Source: an uncultured Faecalibacterium sp. (GTDB lineage Bacteria > Bacillota > Clostridia > Oscillospirales > Ruminococcaceae). Taken from it: a stretch of 5,370 nt of DNA. The stretch lies in assembly GCA_934513205.1 (NCBI GenBank), contig CAKSWU010000050.1, positions 1 through 5,370 of the forward strand, in the 5' to 3' direction. The translations under genes and the position numbers were made by a program. The notes under the pieces are model-generated. The model had not been told where the DNA came from, ran no database searches, and saw only the letters and a list, made by a program, of their open reading frames with translations. Positions within the stretch are counted from its first letter, which is position 1, and each line of letters begins with the position of its first letter. This document shows, piece after piece, positions 1-5,370 of the stretch.

Positions 1-302
1 CTCAACGCCTGCACACCGACGTTTTCATCCTCGTACTGGTCAACTTCCCGGTGCACCGCAGACCGGGCGGCATGGGCAGCGTACATCTCCCGCTTCTGCG
101 CCTTGCTCAATCGGCTCAACTCGTCCGGGGTCAGTTCTGCCTTGCCAAACCGCAGATGCTGGGCTTTTTCGGCTGTCTTTTCTACATCGGTTTTCAGCTT
201 TTTCTTTTTGGGCAGCGACTGCTCCACCTTGGCTTTTTTCGGGGGAGAACGGGTCTTTTTGGTTGACGTTTCCTCTTTGAAATTCAGCTTCGGCTCACTC
301 AT
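1..302 (-). CDS. Lysine-rich N-terminus of a mobile-element protein, probably CD1108-like cell-wall hydrolase (partial)
   Basis: This is the first 100 codons of an open frame that runs off the left edge of the window. The start is an ATG at 302-300 whose last two bases are shared with the virB4 stop (ATGA overlap). A GGAGGG ribosome binding site lies about 10 bases upstream, inside the end of virB4. The visible part begins MSEPKLNFKEE and is very basic, with 17 lysines in the first 70 residues and a KKKKLK run near residue 32. A more acidic, helical-looking stretch follows (ELTPDELSRLSKAQKREMY, about residues 56-74). No signal peptide or membrane segment is visible. In ICEs of this type the gene after virB4 usually encodes a protein with a long charged N-terminal region and a C-terminal peptidoglycan hydrolase domain (NlpC/P60, CHAP or lysozyme-like), which would open the cell wall for the transfer channel. 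That assignment rests on position and charge only; the catalytic domain is outside the window. Confidence 0.6.
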   Translation of the reverse strand, partial: MSEPKLNFKEETSTKKTRSPPKKAKVEQSLPKKKKLKTDVEKTAEKAQHLRFGKAELTPDELSRLSKAQKREMYAAHAARSAVHREVDQYEDENVGVQAL

Positions 303-2692
303 TTCTGCGCGCCCTCCGAAACTTCACCCAACTTGGTGGTCATGATCCGATAGAGTTCCAGATCGGTGGGGAAACGGTCAACGAAGGGCAGAATGACGTT
401 ACCGAAGAACAGCAGCCCTTCGCCCTCACCGGAGTGGGTCACATAGGAAAGCTGGTGGGGCGAGATGTTGAGCTGCTTTGCGAGAATTTGCCGGTCTCCC
501 GCCGCCTGATTCAGCATGATGATCATGTCGCTGTTCTCGAAAATATTCTCGACCTCACGCGAAGAAAGGAGGTCTTTGACGTTCTGCGTTAATCCAGTCG
601 GGATGCCGCCCCACTTACGGAAACGCTTCCAGATCTCCACGGAATAAGCGGCGGTCTGCTCTTCTTTTAAGAGGAGGTGCATCTCATCCATATAATACCG
701 GGTGGACTTGCCGCTGCTGCGGTTTGCGGTGACACGCCCCCATACCTGATCCTGCACAATGAGCATACCGAGCTTCTTCATCTGCTTGCCCAATTCCTTG
801 ATGTCATAGCAGACGATTCTGTTGTTGACGTTTACATTGGTACGGTGGTTGAACAGATTCAGGGAGCCTTTCACATAGATTTCCAGAGCCGTGGCAACAT
901 GGTGGGCTTCCTTTTCGTCCTGTTGGAGCAGGGCGTTGTACAAGTCCTCAAGGATGGGCATATTCTCCGGGCAGGGGTCTGCAAAATATTTGCGGTAAAT
1001 CAGATGCACACAGCGGTCAATGACGGTTTTCTCCACCGGCAGCAGCCCTTCCTTGCCGCCTACCACCAGTTCACAGAGAGAAAGGATAAAGTCAGCTTTC
1101 AGGGAAAGCGGGTTGTCCTCCTCGGAGTAGTTGGCATTGATGTCCATGGGATTGATGAACTGGGTACTGTTGGGGCTGATTTTTATGACCTGACCTTTCA
1201 GCCGATTCACCAGAGGAGAATACTCTCCCTCTGGGTCGTTCACGATAATATCATCGTCTGTGACCAGAAAGGCGTTTGCAATCTCACGCTTTGCCGAGAA
1301 ACTTTTGCCAGAGCCGGGAGTGCCGAGAATCAAACCATTGGGGTTTTTCAGCTTCTTCCGGTCCACCATGATAAGGTTGTTGGACAGGGCGTTCAGGCCG
1401 TAATACAGGCTTTCTTTGCCAGACTGATAAAGTTCCTGCGTGGTGAACGGAATGAAGATGGCGGTGCTGCTGGTGGTCAGCCCGCGCTGAATTTCGATCT
1501 GGCAGTCTGCCAGCGGCAGGCTGCTCATCAACCCCTGCTCCTGCTGGTAGTCCAGTCTGCACAGGTTGCAGTTGTGTTTCTGGGCAATGCTGGATGCCTG
1601 AAAAACATTGTTTTCCAGTTCCTGCTCCGTGCGCCCGGTGTTCAGCACCAGAAAAGTGACAAGGAACATTCGCTCGTTCTGGCTCTGCAATTCTTTCAGC
1701 AGGGCTTTGGCATCCCTGCCGTAAGTTTTCAAATCTGACGGCAGAATGTCTATATCATAACCGGAACGGATTGCTTTTTTCTGCTCCTCAATGGTACTGC
1801 GATCCAGTTCTGTGATGGTGCGCTTGACCGTCTTGATGGCCTTATTCTGGTCAACGGACTGAATGTGCATGGTGACGATCTGGCTGGAATCCATGTCCAG
1901 AAAGTCCTTCAAAAGCTGGTCGCTGATGTCGGATGCCGTGATGCTCAGAAAGCTGGCGGCGCAAAAGATACCGCCCATCTGGAACGTCCGGGAATTTTTG
2001 AAGGCAAAGGCGGTGGGCGCAATGGCATCCTTCACGGACAGACCACTTTTTACGAGGTCTTTCCAGTCAAAGTGAAACTTGGATGCGCCGTCCATGTTGA
2101 ACATATCGTGCATGAGTTTCAGCCGCTGGACACCATTCAGGGGCTTTGCCCGCACACCCAGCCGGTGGAAGTTGTTCAGAAGGTCATTCTGAATGTGGTC
2201 CAGACGGGGCTTGACCTGCGCCATACTTTCACCCTCCACGCCAAAGGTAATGAATTTGCGCTTAGTCAGACCATTATTGCCCTTGGCAAGCTGCTGGCGC
2301 AGCATCTGACTGTACTCCGCACGAACATCGTCAAAGCCGTCTTTCTGGTACGGAATGCGGATGCTCTTTTCAAACTCGGTGCTGTCGGTTGCCATGTTCA
2401 CAAAGGACAGCTCAAATTTGATGCTGGAATCGAAGAAGTTCAGAAAACTGCACCATTCCTCGAAAATCGCCGTCTTATCCTCCTGCTGCGCCAACTGATA
2501 GTTGATGTCTTGGTAGGCGATTGTCCGGGTGTAGTAGTTTGCTTTCACACGGCAGGTGCCATCCTCAAACATTCGCTGCATGGGGATGGACTGCTGGGCG
2601 GTCCGGGGCACCGCAGGCTTTGCGTTCTGCCTGCGCTCCTGCGCAGACTGCGGCTTGCTGTGCTTACCGGTCTTTTTCCAAAACGGAATCAT
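299..2692 (-). CDS. virB4: VirB4-like conjugal transfer ATPase (CD1110-type)
   Basis: This complete 797-residue protein is of normal length for VirB4/TraE/ConE-type ATPases, which energise assembly of the type IV secretion channel and substrate transfer at the inner face of the membrane. Residues 1-40 are basic, low-complexity and rich in Gln/Lys/Pro. The middle (about 45-440) is the VirB4 N-terminal domain. The ATPase domain follows, with Walker A GTPGSGKS at 457-464, a conserved NDPEGEY segment at 485-491, Walker B YYMDEMHLLL at 666-675 (D669, E670) and a GLTQNVKDLL motif at 700-709. All key residues are present, so the enzyme is probably active. The ATG at 2692 is favoured because a GGGAGG ribosome binding site (2706-2701) lies 8 bases upstream. 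Both that site and the start lie inside the 3' end of the PrgI-family gene, giving a 29-base overlap. The stop overlaps the next gene's start as ATGA. The family assignment is secure; the CD1110 subfamily name is from memory. Confidence 0.96.
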   Translation of the reverse strand: MIPFWKKTGKHSKPQSAQERRQNAKPAVPRTAQQSIPMQRMFEDGTCRVKANYYTRTIAYQDINYQLAQQEDKTAIFEEWCSFLNFFDSSIKFELSFVNMATDSTEFEKSIRIPYQKDGFDDVRAEYSQMLRQQLAKGNNGLTKRKFITFGVEGESMAQVKPRLDHIQNDLLNNFHRLGVRAKPLNGVQRLKLMHDMFNMDGASKFHFDWKDLVKSGLSVKDAIAPTAFAFKNSRTFQMGGIFCAASFLSITASDISDQLLKDFLDMDSSQIVTMHIQSVDQNKAIKTVKRTITELDRSTIEEQKKAIRSGYDIDILPSDLKTYGRDAKALLKELQSQNERMFLVTFLVLNTGRTEQELENNVFQASSIAQKHNCNLCRLDYQQEQGLMSSLPLADCQIEIQRGLTTSSTAIFIPFTTQELYQSGKESLYYGLNALSNNLIMVDRKKLKNPNGLILGTPGSGKSFSAKREIANAFLVTDDDIIVNDPEGEYSPLVNRLKGQVIKISPNSTQFINPMDINANYSEEDNPLSLKADFILSLCELVVGGKEGLLPVEKTVIDRCVHLIYRKYFADPCPENMPILEDLYNALLQQDEKEAHHVATALEIYVKGSLNLFNHRTNVNVNNRIVCYDIKELGKQMKKLGMLIVQDQVWGRVTANRSSGKSTRYYMDEMHLLLKEEQTAAYSVEIWKRFRKWGGIPTGLTQNVKDLLSSREVENIFENSDMIIMLNQAAGDRQILAKQLNISPHQLSYVTHSGEGEGLLFFGNVILPFVDRFPTDLELYRIMTTKLGEVSEGAQK

Positions 2693-3029
2693 GGGTCACG
2701 CCTCCCTTCATAAGCAGTGCATAGTAATTGTTGGTCTTGTAGGGGCGAATCTTCGGGCGGAGAAACCGGGACTGCACATAGTACGACAGCAGCTTTTCTA
2801 TGGGCTGACCGTTTTTCTCGTACATCCCAAGGAAGAACGCCGGGAGCATCACCGCCATCATGCCGAGGGTAGCAGCAGTGTTGCCGCCGGAATCCCGGAG
2901 AACAAAAAACAGCGGTACTCCAATGAGAGCCGCTGTGCCAAAGCAGATAAGCTGCCGTTTGGTCAGGTTGAACGCGACCTTCGATTTCACTTTCGTCAGG
3001 TCACGGGGAACGGAAATATACGCAGCCAT
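2664..3029 (-). CDS. prgI: PrgI-family membrane protein of the conjugation channel
   Basis: This small 121-residue protein has the PrgI-family layout. A short polar N-terminus (MAAYISVPRDLTKVKSKV) is followed by two close hydrophobic helices at about 28-45 and 51-69, and then a basic amphipathic tail (LLSYYVQSRFLRPKIRPYKT, about 80-99). PrgI-family proteins are encoded next to VirB4 in Gram-positive type IV secretion operons such as enterococcal pCF10. They resemble VirB3 in size, topology and position and are thought to anchor the VirB4 ATPase at the membrane. The start is well supported: an AGGAGG ribosome binding site at 3041-3036 sits 6 bases upstream of the ATG, directly after the virB6 stop. 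The gene lies 13 bases after virB6, and its last 29 bases overlap virB4 in another frame, so the two are likely translated in a coupled way and in matched amounts. Confidence 0.92.
   Translation of the reverse strand: MAAYISVPRDLTKVKSKVAFNLTKRQLICFGTAALIGVPLFFVLRDSGGNTAATLGMMAVMLPAFFLGMYEKNGQPIEKLLSYYVQSRFLRPKIRPYKTNNYYALLMKGGVTHDSVLEKDR
2701..2706 (-). promoter_or_regulatory. Ribosome binding site of virB4, inside the PrgI-family coding sequence
   Basis: GGGAGG lies 8 bases upstream of the virB4 ATG at 2692 and within the last codons of the PrgI-family gene. It fixes the virB4 start and implies that ribosomes finishing the upstream gene can feed re-initiation on virB4. Confidence 0.75.
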
Positions 3030-3033
3030 AGAA

Positions 3034-3043
3034 CACCTCCTTT
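3034..3043 (-). promoter_or_regulatory. Strong ribosome binding site of the PrgI-family gene
   Basis: AAAGGAGGTG begins within the virB6 TAA stop codon. Its AGGAGG core is 6 bases from the ATG at 3029. It is close to a perfect complement of the 16S rRNA 3' end and is the strongest such site in the window, which supports a Firmicutes host and a high translation rate for this small subunit. Confidence 0.8.
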
Positions 3044-3909
3044 TAGTGCGCTCCGAGAACGGATTTTGTCACGGAGCTGGTTTTGAACAGGCTGAAACAG
3101 AGCAGAACGGTGTAGCCCACGATGCTCCAAATGGAGTTGATGGCATCCCCGGAAATCGCCACGCTCTGGATCAGCACCGCATAAATCGCCACGCAGATGA
3201 GGATGAGAAAGCCCTGAAAACCGAGTGCAAACAGGCATTTCAGGTAGTTCTGCCCCATGTGCGATTGCTCGTGGTTGCCGAAGGTCGCCATGGGGATGGG
3301 CGCAAGGCTCACCATGCAGTAGATTTCAATCATACGCCCGTAGACGATGACAAAAATGATGATACTCAAGATCCGCATAGTGATGCCGATGAAGAAGGAC
3401 TGCAAAAACAGCCCGAATAGGGGGCCAACGTCCATCTGCATCAGGCTGGATTGCAGCATGGACAAGCCAATGTCGTTGACACGGGTGTTTCCGGCAATGA
3501 TGCCGCTGGAATCGGACACCACCTTCTGGGTGACGTCGAACACCGCCATCACAATATCGAAAGTATTGCTGATGAGCCATACCGAAATAGCGGTCTTAAA
3601 AATCCAGCGCATGATGAGGGCAGGCTCAAACTGCGCCATGTTGTTGTGCTGGGTGATCATCTCGATGAGTTCATAACAGGCGATAAAGGTCAGAATGATG
3701 CCTGCAATGGGCAGCACCACATTCCGGGAGAGGGCTTCGATCATTGCGAACACCCGTGGTTCAAAGCTGGAGGGCTTGGTGCCCACCTGCTGGGCGATGT
3801 TGCCCACTTGTGTGTTTACATCGTCAAACAGGCCAGAAAGGTTTGACATAATACCTGCCGTCAGGATGCCTTTGATCCAGTCGGCAATGGCTTTGAGAAC
3901 GGTTTCCAT
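3043..3909 (-). CDS. virB6: VirB6/TrbL-like polytopic conjugal transfer protein (CD1112-type)
   Basis: This 288-residue integral membrane protein belongs to the VirB6/TrbL-like group of Gram-positive conjugative elements, which forms part of the inner-membrane channel for DNA. An amphipathic N-terminal region (METVLKAIADWIKGILTAGI, 1-20) precedes about five or six hydrophobic segments, at roughly 63-83, 103-125, 164-190, 192-210, 226-250 and 256-275. The stretch around 190-212 (YGRMIEIYCMVSLAPIPMAT, then FG), with the NHEQSHMGQNYLK segment after it, is characteristic of this family as I recall it. There is no signal peptide and no enzymatic motif. The ATG at 3909 has only a modest ribosome binding site: GGTGA lies 7 bases upstream and AAGGA 13 bases upstream. 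The AAGGA overlaps the stop of the small ORF before it, so translation may be coupled to that ORF. The PrgI-family gene follows after 13 bases. Confidence 0.92.
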   Translation of the reverse strand: METVLKAIADWIKGILTAGIMSNLSGLFDDVNTQVGNIAQQVGTKPSSFEPRVFAMIEALSRNVVLPIAGIILTFIACYELIEMITQHNNMAQFEPALIMRWIFKTAISVWLISNTFDIVMAVFDVTQKVVSDSSGIIAGNTRVNDIGLSMLQSSLMQMDVGPLFGLFLQSFFIGITMRILSIIIFVIVYGRMIEIYCMVSLAPIPMATFGNHEQSHMGQNYLKCLFALGFQGFLILICVAIYAVLIQSVAISGDAINSIWSIVGYTVLLCFSLFKTSSVTKSVLGAH

Positions 3910-3925
3910 TCAGCAGTCACCGTCC

Positions 3926-3994
3926 TTAGCTGAAGTGGTTGATAAGGGTCTTGAGAAGGTTCAGGAGAAAAATAATGTGGGTCAAAAACTGCAT
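3926..3994 (-). CDS. Possible 22-residue hydrophobic peptide between Maff2 and virB6
   Basis: This is a very short ORF that I do not recognise. It starts at an ATG at 3994-3992 and ends with TAA at 3928-3926. The ribosome binding site AAAGGCGGTG (4008-3999) is one mismatch from AAAGGAGGTG, with its AGGCGG core 6 bases from the ATG. The peptide begins MQFLTHIIFLLNLL and ends in a KTLINHFS-like polar tail, so one short membrane-seeking or amphipathic helix is plausible. It sits 16 bases before virB6, and its stop overlaps the AAGGA that precedes virB6, a layout typical of translational coupling. An in-frame TTG at 4036-4034, preceded by AAGGAG with a 4-base spacing, could start a 36-residue form instead. 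It could be a true small channel subunit, a leader peptide controlling virB6, or chance. The good ribosome binding site and gap-filling position favour a real gene; no function can be assigned. Confidence 0.5.
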   Translation of the reverse strand: MQFLTHIIFLLNLLKTLINHFS

Positions 3995-4095
3995 AAAGCA
4001 CCGCCTTTCGTTGATGGGTGGAGATTCGTACCGCAATGCGCTCCTTATGATAAAGGGCTGTAATCCACAGCAGAGATGGAGCGATTGCGTATGTA
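3995..4095 (-). other. Leader between the Maff2 3' hairpins and the small peptide
   Basis: This roughly 100-base stretch contains two ribosome-binding-like sequences on the minus strand. One is AAGGAG (4046-4041), followed 4 bases later by a TTG at 4036-4034 in frame with the small peptide. The other is AAAGGCGGTG (4008-3999) before its ATG. No promoter or strong hairpin is evident. The frame from the TTG to the ATG encodes a basic segment (RYESPPINERRCF), so a longer 36-residue product remains possible. Confidence 0.3.
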
Positions 4096-4128
4096 CAGGC
4101 GGGAAACCCCGCCTGCGGCTCTTAGCCG
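4096..4128 (-). promoter_or_regulatory. Two abutting perfect hairpins at the 3' end of the Maff2 gene
   Basis: On the minus strand the first hairpin is CGGCT-AAG-AGCCG (4128-4116), which has the Maff2 stop codon TAA spanning its left arm and loop. It is directly followed, with no spacer, by CAGGCGGG-GTTT-CCCGCCTG (4115-4096), a perfect 8-bp G+C-rich stem with a 4-base loop. No U-run follows, so intrinsic termination is unlikely. Such structures often protect an upstream cistron from 3' exonucleases or mark an RNA processing point, which would raise Maff2 levels relative to virB6. That role is inferred. Confidence 0.55.
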
Positions 4129-4337
4129 AACAGACCAGACAGCAGAGGAATGAGGGTAATGCCCACCAGCGCAACGCCGCCGCCAGCCATGAGCTGCTTC
4201 ATGCCCTGAGACTTGGAGCCGGGGTTGTCGTTACCATAACCTTCCAGCAGATTGATGGCACCCCAAACGCCGAGGCCAGCACCCAGAGCGACAACCAGAG
4301 TCTGAAGAACTTCGATAGCAGAGTTAAAGAATTCCAT
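4122..4337 (-). CDS. Maff2-family small membrane protein
   Basis: This 71-residue protein begins MEFFNSAIEVLQTLVVALG and closely matches the Maff2 family found in conjugative elements of gut Firmicutes. It has two hydrophobic helices (about 8-31 and 48-69). They are joined by a polar, glycine-rich loop (EGYGNDNPGSKSQGMKQ, 32-48), and the protein ends in LSGLFG. The start is the ATG at 4337 because AAAGGAG (4352-4346) lies 8 bases upstream. The same frame stays open upstream to 4508, but that would run through the virD4 stop and leader hairpins and has no comparable site. The biochemical role of Maff2 proteins is not established. Its size and two-helix hairpin recall VirB2/TrbC-type pilins, which is inference from shape only. 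The cistron is flanked by hairpins on both sides and is separated from its neighbours by 142 and about 127 bases, unlike the tightly packed genes downstream. Confidence 0.9.
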   Translation of the reverse strand: MEFFNSAIEVLQTLVVALGAGLGVWGAINLLEGYGNDNPGSKSQGMKQLMAGGGVALVGITLIPLLSGLFG

Positions 4338-4345
4338 AGTCGTTT

Positions 4346-4352
4346 CTCCTTT
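4346..4352 (-). promoter_or_regulatory. Ribosome binding site that decides the Maff2 start
   Basis: AAAGGAG lies 8 bases upstream of the ATG at 4337. This selects the 71-residue product over the 128-residue open frame that extends upstream through the intergenic leader. Confidence 0.8.
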
Positions 4353-4406
4353 ATCATTGAAAACTTGTAGACCGTCCGTACACACCTGAAATCGTGCATT
4401 TTTTGA

Positions 4407-4421
4407 GCCGCAAACTGCGGC
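4407..4421 (-). promoter_or_regulatory. Perfect hairpin in the leader upstream of Maff2
   Basis: GCCGCA-loop-TGCGGC forms a perfect 6-bp stem with a 3-base loop, 69 bases before the Maff2 start. On the minus strand it is followed by TCAAAAAATG, so there is no U-tract and it is not an intrinsic terminator. It could be an RNA-stabilising or processing element, or part of a promoter region. No convincing -35/-10 pair was found in this 142-base gap. Confidence 0.4.
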
Positions 4422-4457
4422 AAAAGTGGATTTGCTGGTGTACCTCTCTGGCCGGGT

Positions 4458-4487
4458 AAAAATAAAACCGCCTACCAAATCAGGCAG
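4458..4487 (-). terminator. Terminator-like hairpin overlapping the virD4 stop codon
   Basis: Read on the minus strand, CTGCCT and AGGCGG form a 6-bp stem (one G-U pair) around an 8-base loop, immediately followed by TTTTATTTTT. The shape fits an intrinsic terminator, although the stem is short. The virD4 stop TGA lies at the start of the loop, so terminating ribosomes would cover the hairpin. It may act as a partial terminator that sets the ratio of virD4 to the genes downstream. Stability was not computed. Confidence 0.5.
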
Positions 4488-5370
4488 ACGGGAGCGAATC
4501 AGCGTCAATCACAACAAATTCATCATTGGGATTGATTTTTTCTTTTCGGTTCAGATATTTTTCAATATCGAAAGTGTTTTTGGGGTCGTAGTCCGAGGTC
4601 AGCCTGTAGTTGGGATGCTGGGTCAGGTCGTACTTGTCGCTCAAAAATGGGCGCACACCACGTAACTGCAAAATACACTTGCCGCCGTCCAGCACTGCAA
4701 GCTCGTCCCGACTCAATAATTCGTGCCCCATCTTTTGGAACGTAGTGCCGTAACTGGGGCTGTTGCCACGGGTATCCGAGGTGTTGAAGGCGTCGATGGT
4801 CTCCTTGCCCAGCATCTCGGACAAGTCTTTCAGGGTGGTCGGCTCACTGCCGCCGAGGAAAATCTGACTGTCCATGTTGCCGATGATGGTGTCGGCATTG
4901 TCCTTGTAGATAGACTTTAGCTGGCTTTTCGCCTGCAAAACAAGGCAAGCCGAAATCTCACGGCTGCGGATGGTTGCCACCAGCTTTTCCAGATTGGGAA
5001 TCTGTCCGATGTTGGCGCACTCGTCAATCAGACAGCGTACATGAATGGGCAGCTTGCCGCCGTACACATCATCCGCTTTGTCGCACAAGAGGTTAAAAAG
5101 CTGGGTGTAGACCATCGAAATCAGGAAGTTGAAGGTACTGTCTGTGTCCGACATGATGAGGAACAGTGCCGTTTTCTTATCGCCCAGTGTGTCCAGTTGC
5201 AGTTCATCGTACATGGTAAGGTCCCGCAGTTCTTGGATGTCGAAGGGAGCCATCCTAGCACCGCAGGAAATGAGGATGGATTTTGCGGTCTTGCCGGCAG
5301 CCAGCTTGTAAAGCTTATAAGCAGCCTGTTTGTAACCAGCGATGGAACGACTGCAAGGATAGAAAAAATT
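4480..5370 (-). CDS. virD4: VirD4-like type IV coupling protein, C-terminal part (CD1115-type, partial)
   Basis: These are the last 296 residues of a VirD4/TraG-type coupling ATPase, which docks the relaxase-DNA complex onto the secretion channel at the membrane. The frame is open from the right edge (5370). The methionine at 5253 is internal, because the preceding residues (AAGKTAKSILISCGARMAPF) are a conserved part of the family. In the visible fragment, the Walker B segment CLIDECANIG lies at residues 113-122, followed by the IRSREISACLVLQAKSQLKS motif at about 134-153 and a typical FLGG...TLKDLSEMLGKET region near 171-191. The C-terminus is polar and acidic (ends DADSLPSA). The N-terminal membrane helices and Walker A must lie upstream of the window. 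As I recall, this gene precedes Maff2 and virB6 in related ICEs. The TGA stop lies inside the loop of a terminator-like hairpin. Confidence 0.95.
   Translation of the reverse strand, partial: NFFYPCSRSIAGYKQAAYKLYKLAAGKTAKSILISCGARMAPFDIQELRDLTMYDELQLDTLGDKKTALFLIMSDTDSTFNFLISMVYTQLFNLLCDKADDVYGGKLPIHVRCLIDECANIGQIPNLEKLVATIRSREISACLVLQAKSQLKSIYKDNADTIIGNMDSQIFLGGSEPTTLKDLSEMLGKETIDAFNTSDTRGNSPSYGTTFQKMGHELLSRDELAVLDGGKCILQLRGVRPFLSDKYDLTQHPNYRLTSDYDPKNTFDIEKYLNRKEKINPNDEFVVIDADSLPSA

Noticed and set aside
1284..1562. A 92-codon frame on the minus strand within virB4
   Set aside because: It is an out-of-frame shadow of virB4 on the same strand, with no separate support.
677..1738. A 353-codon open frame on the plus strand inside virB4
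   Set aside because: It lies wholly antisense to virB4, which has intact Walker motifs and a clear start. Its translation shows no recognisable domain, and it fits a codon-bias shadow of a G+C-leaning gene.
1865..2713. A 282-codon open frame on the plus strand opposite the virB4 N-terminal region
   Set aside because: It is antisense to a conserved gene, has no recognisable domain and is explained by the codon bias of virB4.
3043..3909. Antisense and alternate-frame ORFs over virB6 (for example 3347-3676 and 3451-3846 on the plus strand)
   Set aside because: They are shadows of a well-supported membrane protein gene and show no coherent domains of their own.
3926..4174. An 82-residue frame starting at 4174 and ending with the small peptide
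   Set aside because: Its first part overlaps Maff2 out of frame and crosses both 3' hairpins. Only the last 22 (or 36) codons have a plausible ribosome binding site.
4338..4457. A promoter for a Maff2-virB4 operon
   Set aside because: No -35/-10 pair with acceptable match and spacing could be seen on the minus strand, so none is reported, although one may exist.
4338..4508. N-terminal extension of Maff2 to a 128-residue protein starting at 4508
   Set aside because: The extension would overlap the virD4 end and run through two hairpins, is not hydrophobic or family-like, and lacks a good ribosome binding site, whereas the ATG at 4337 has one.
5251..5253. The ATG at 5253 as the start of virD4, giving a 257-residue protein
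   Set aside because: The frame is open to the window edge and the upstream residues are conserved VirD4 family sequence, so this methionine is internal.

Overview
The window is a compact, single-strand piece of a conjugative transfer (type IV secretion) operon. It is of the kind carried by integrative conjugative elements (ICEs) and conjugative transposons of gut Clostridia. All genes are read on the minus strand, so the operon runs from right (5370) to left (1). The gene order (VirD4-like coupling protein, Maff2-family small membrane protein, VirB6/TrbL-like membrane protein, PrgI-family protein, VirB4-like ATPase, then the start of a basic protein) matches, from memory, the transfer module of the Clostridioides difficile CD1107-CD1115 type. 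The strong AAGGAGG-type ribosome binding sites and the protein families point to Firmicutes. The moderate, slightly G+C-rich composition and the family set suggest an Oscillospiraceae/Ruminococcaceae-like gut host. The host is an inference, not something the sequence proves.

Layout in transcription order: (1) 5370-4480, C-terminal 296 residues of the VirD4-like coupling ATPase, with its N-terminus and Walker A outside the window. (2) 4479-4338, an intergenic leader holding a terminator-like hairpin with a U-rich tail that overlaps the virD4 stop, and a second perfect hairpin. (3) 4337-4122, Maff2 protein (71 aa, two membrane helices). (4) 4128-4096, two abutting perfect hairpins directly at and after the Maff2 stop. 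(5) 3994-3926, a possible 22-residue hydrophobic peptide with its own ribosome binding site. (6) 3909-3043, VirB6/TrbL-like polytopic protein. (7) 3029-2664, PrgI-family protein. (8) 2692-299, VirB4-like ATPase. (9) 302-1, first 100 codons of a lysine-rich protein running off the left edge, by position probably the CD1108-like peptidoglycan hydrolase component.

Functionally, VirD4 brings the relaxase-bound DNA to the channel. VirB4 powers channel assembly and substrate transfer, PrgI-like and VirB6-like proteins form the inner-membrane part, and Maff2 is a small membrane subunit of unknown role. The downstream protein probably opens the cell wall. From virB6 onward the genes are tightly packed (13-nt gap, 29-nt overlap, 4-nt ATGA overlap), which implies co-transcription and translational coupling. 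The virD4-Maff2-virB6 interval is different: it is rich in RNA hairpins and holds the small peptide, and is the least explained part of the window.

I see no RNA gene, CRISPR array, insertion sequence, attachment site or cargo system. The core machinery looks like a known class. The new-looking elements are the small peptide and the hairpin-bounded Maff2 cistron.
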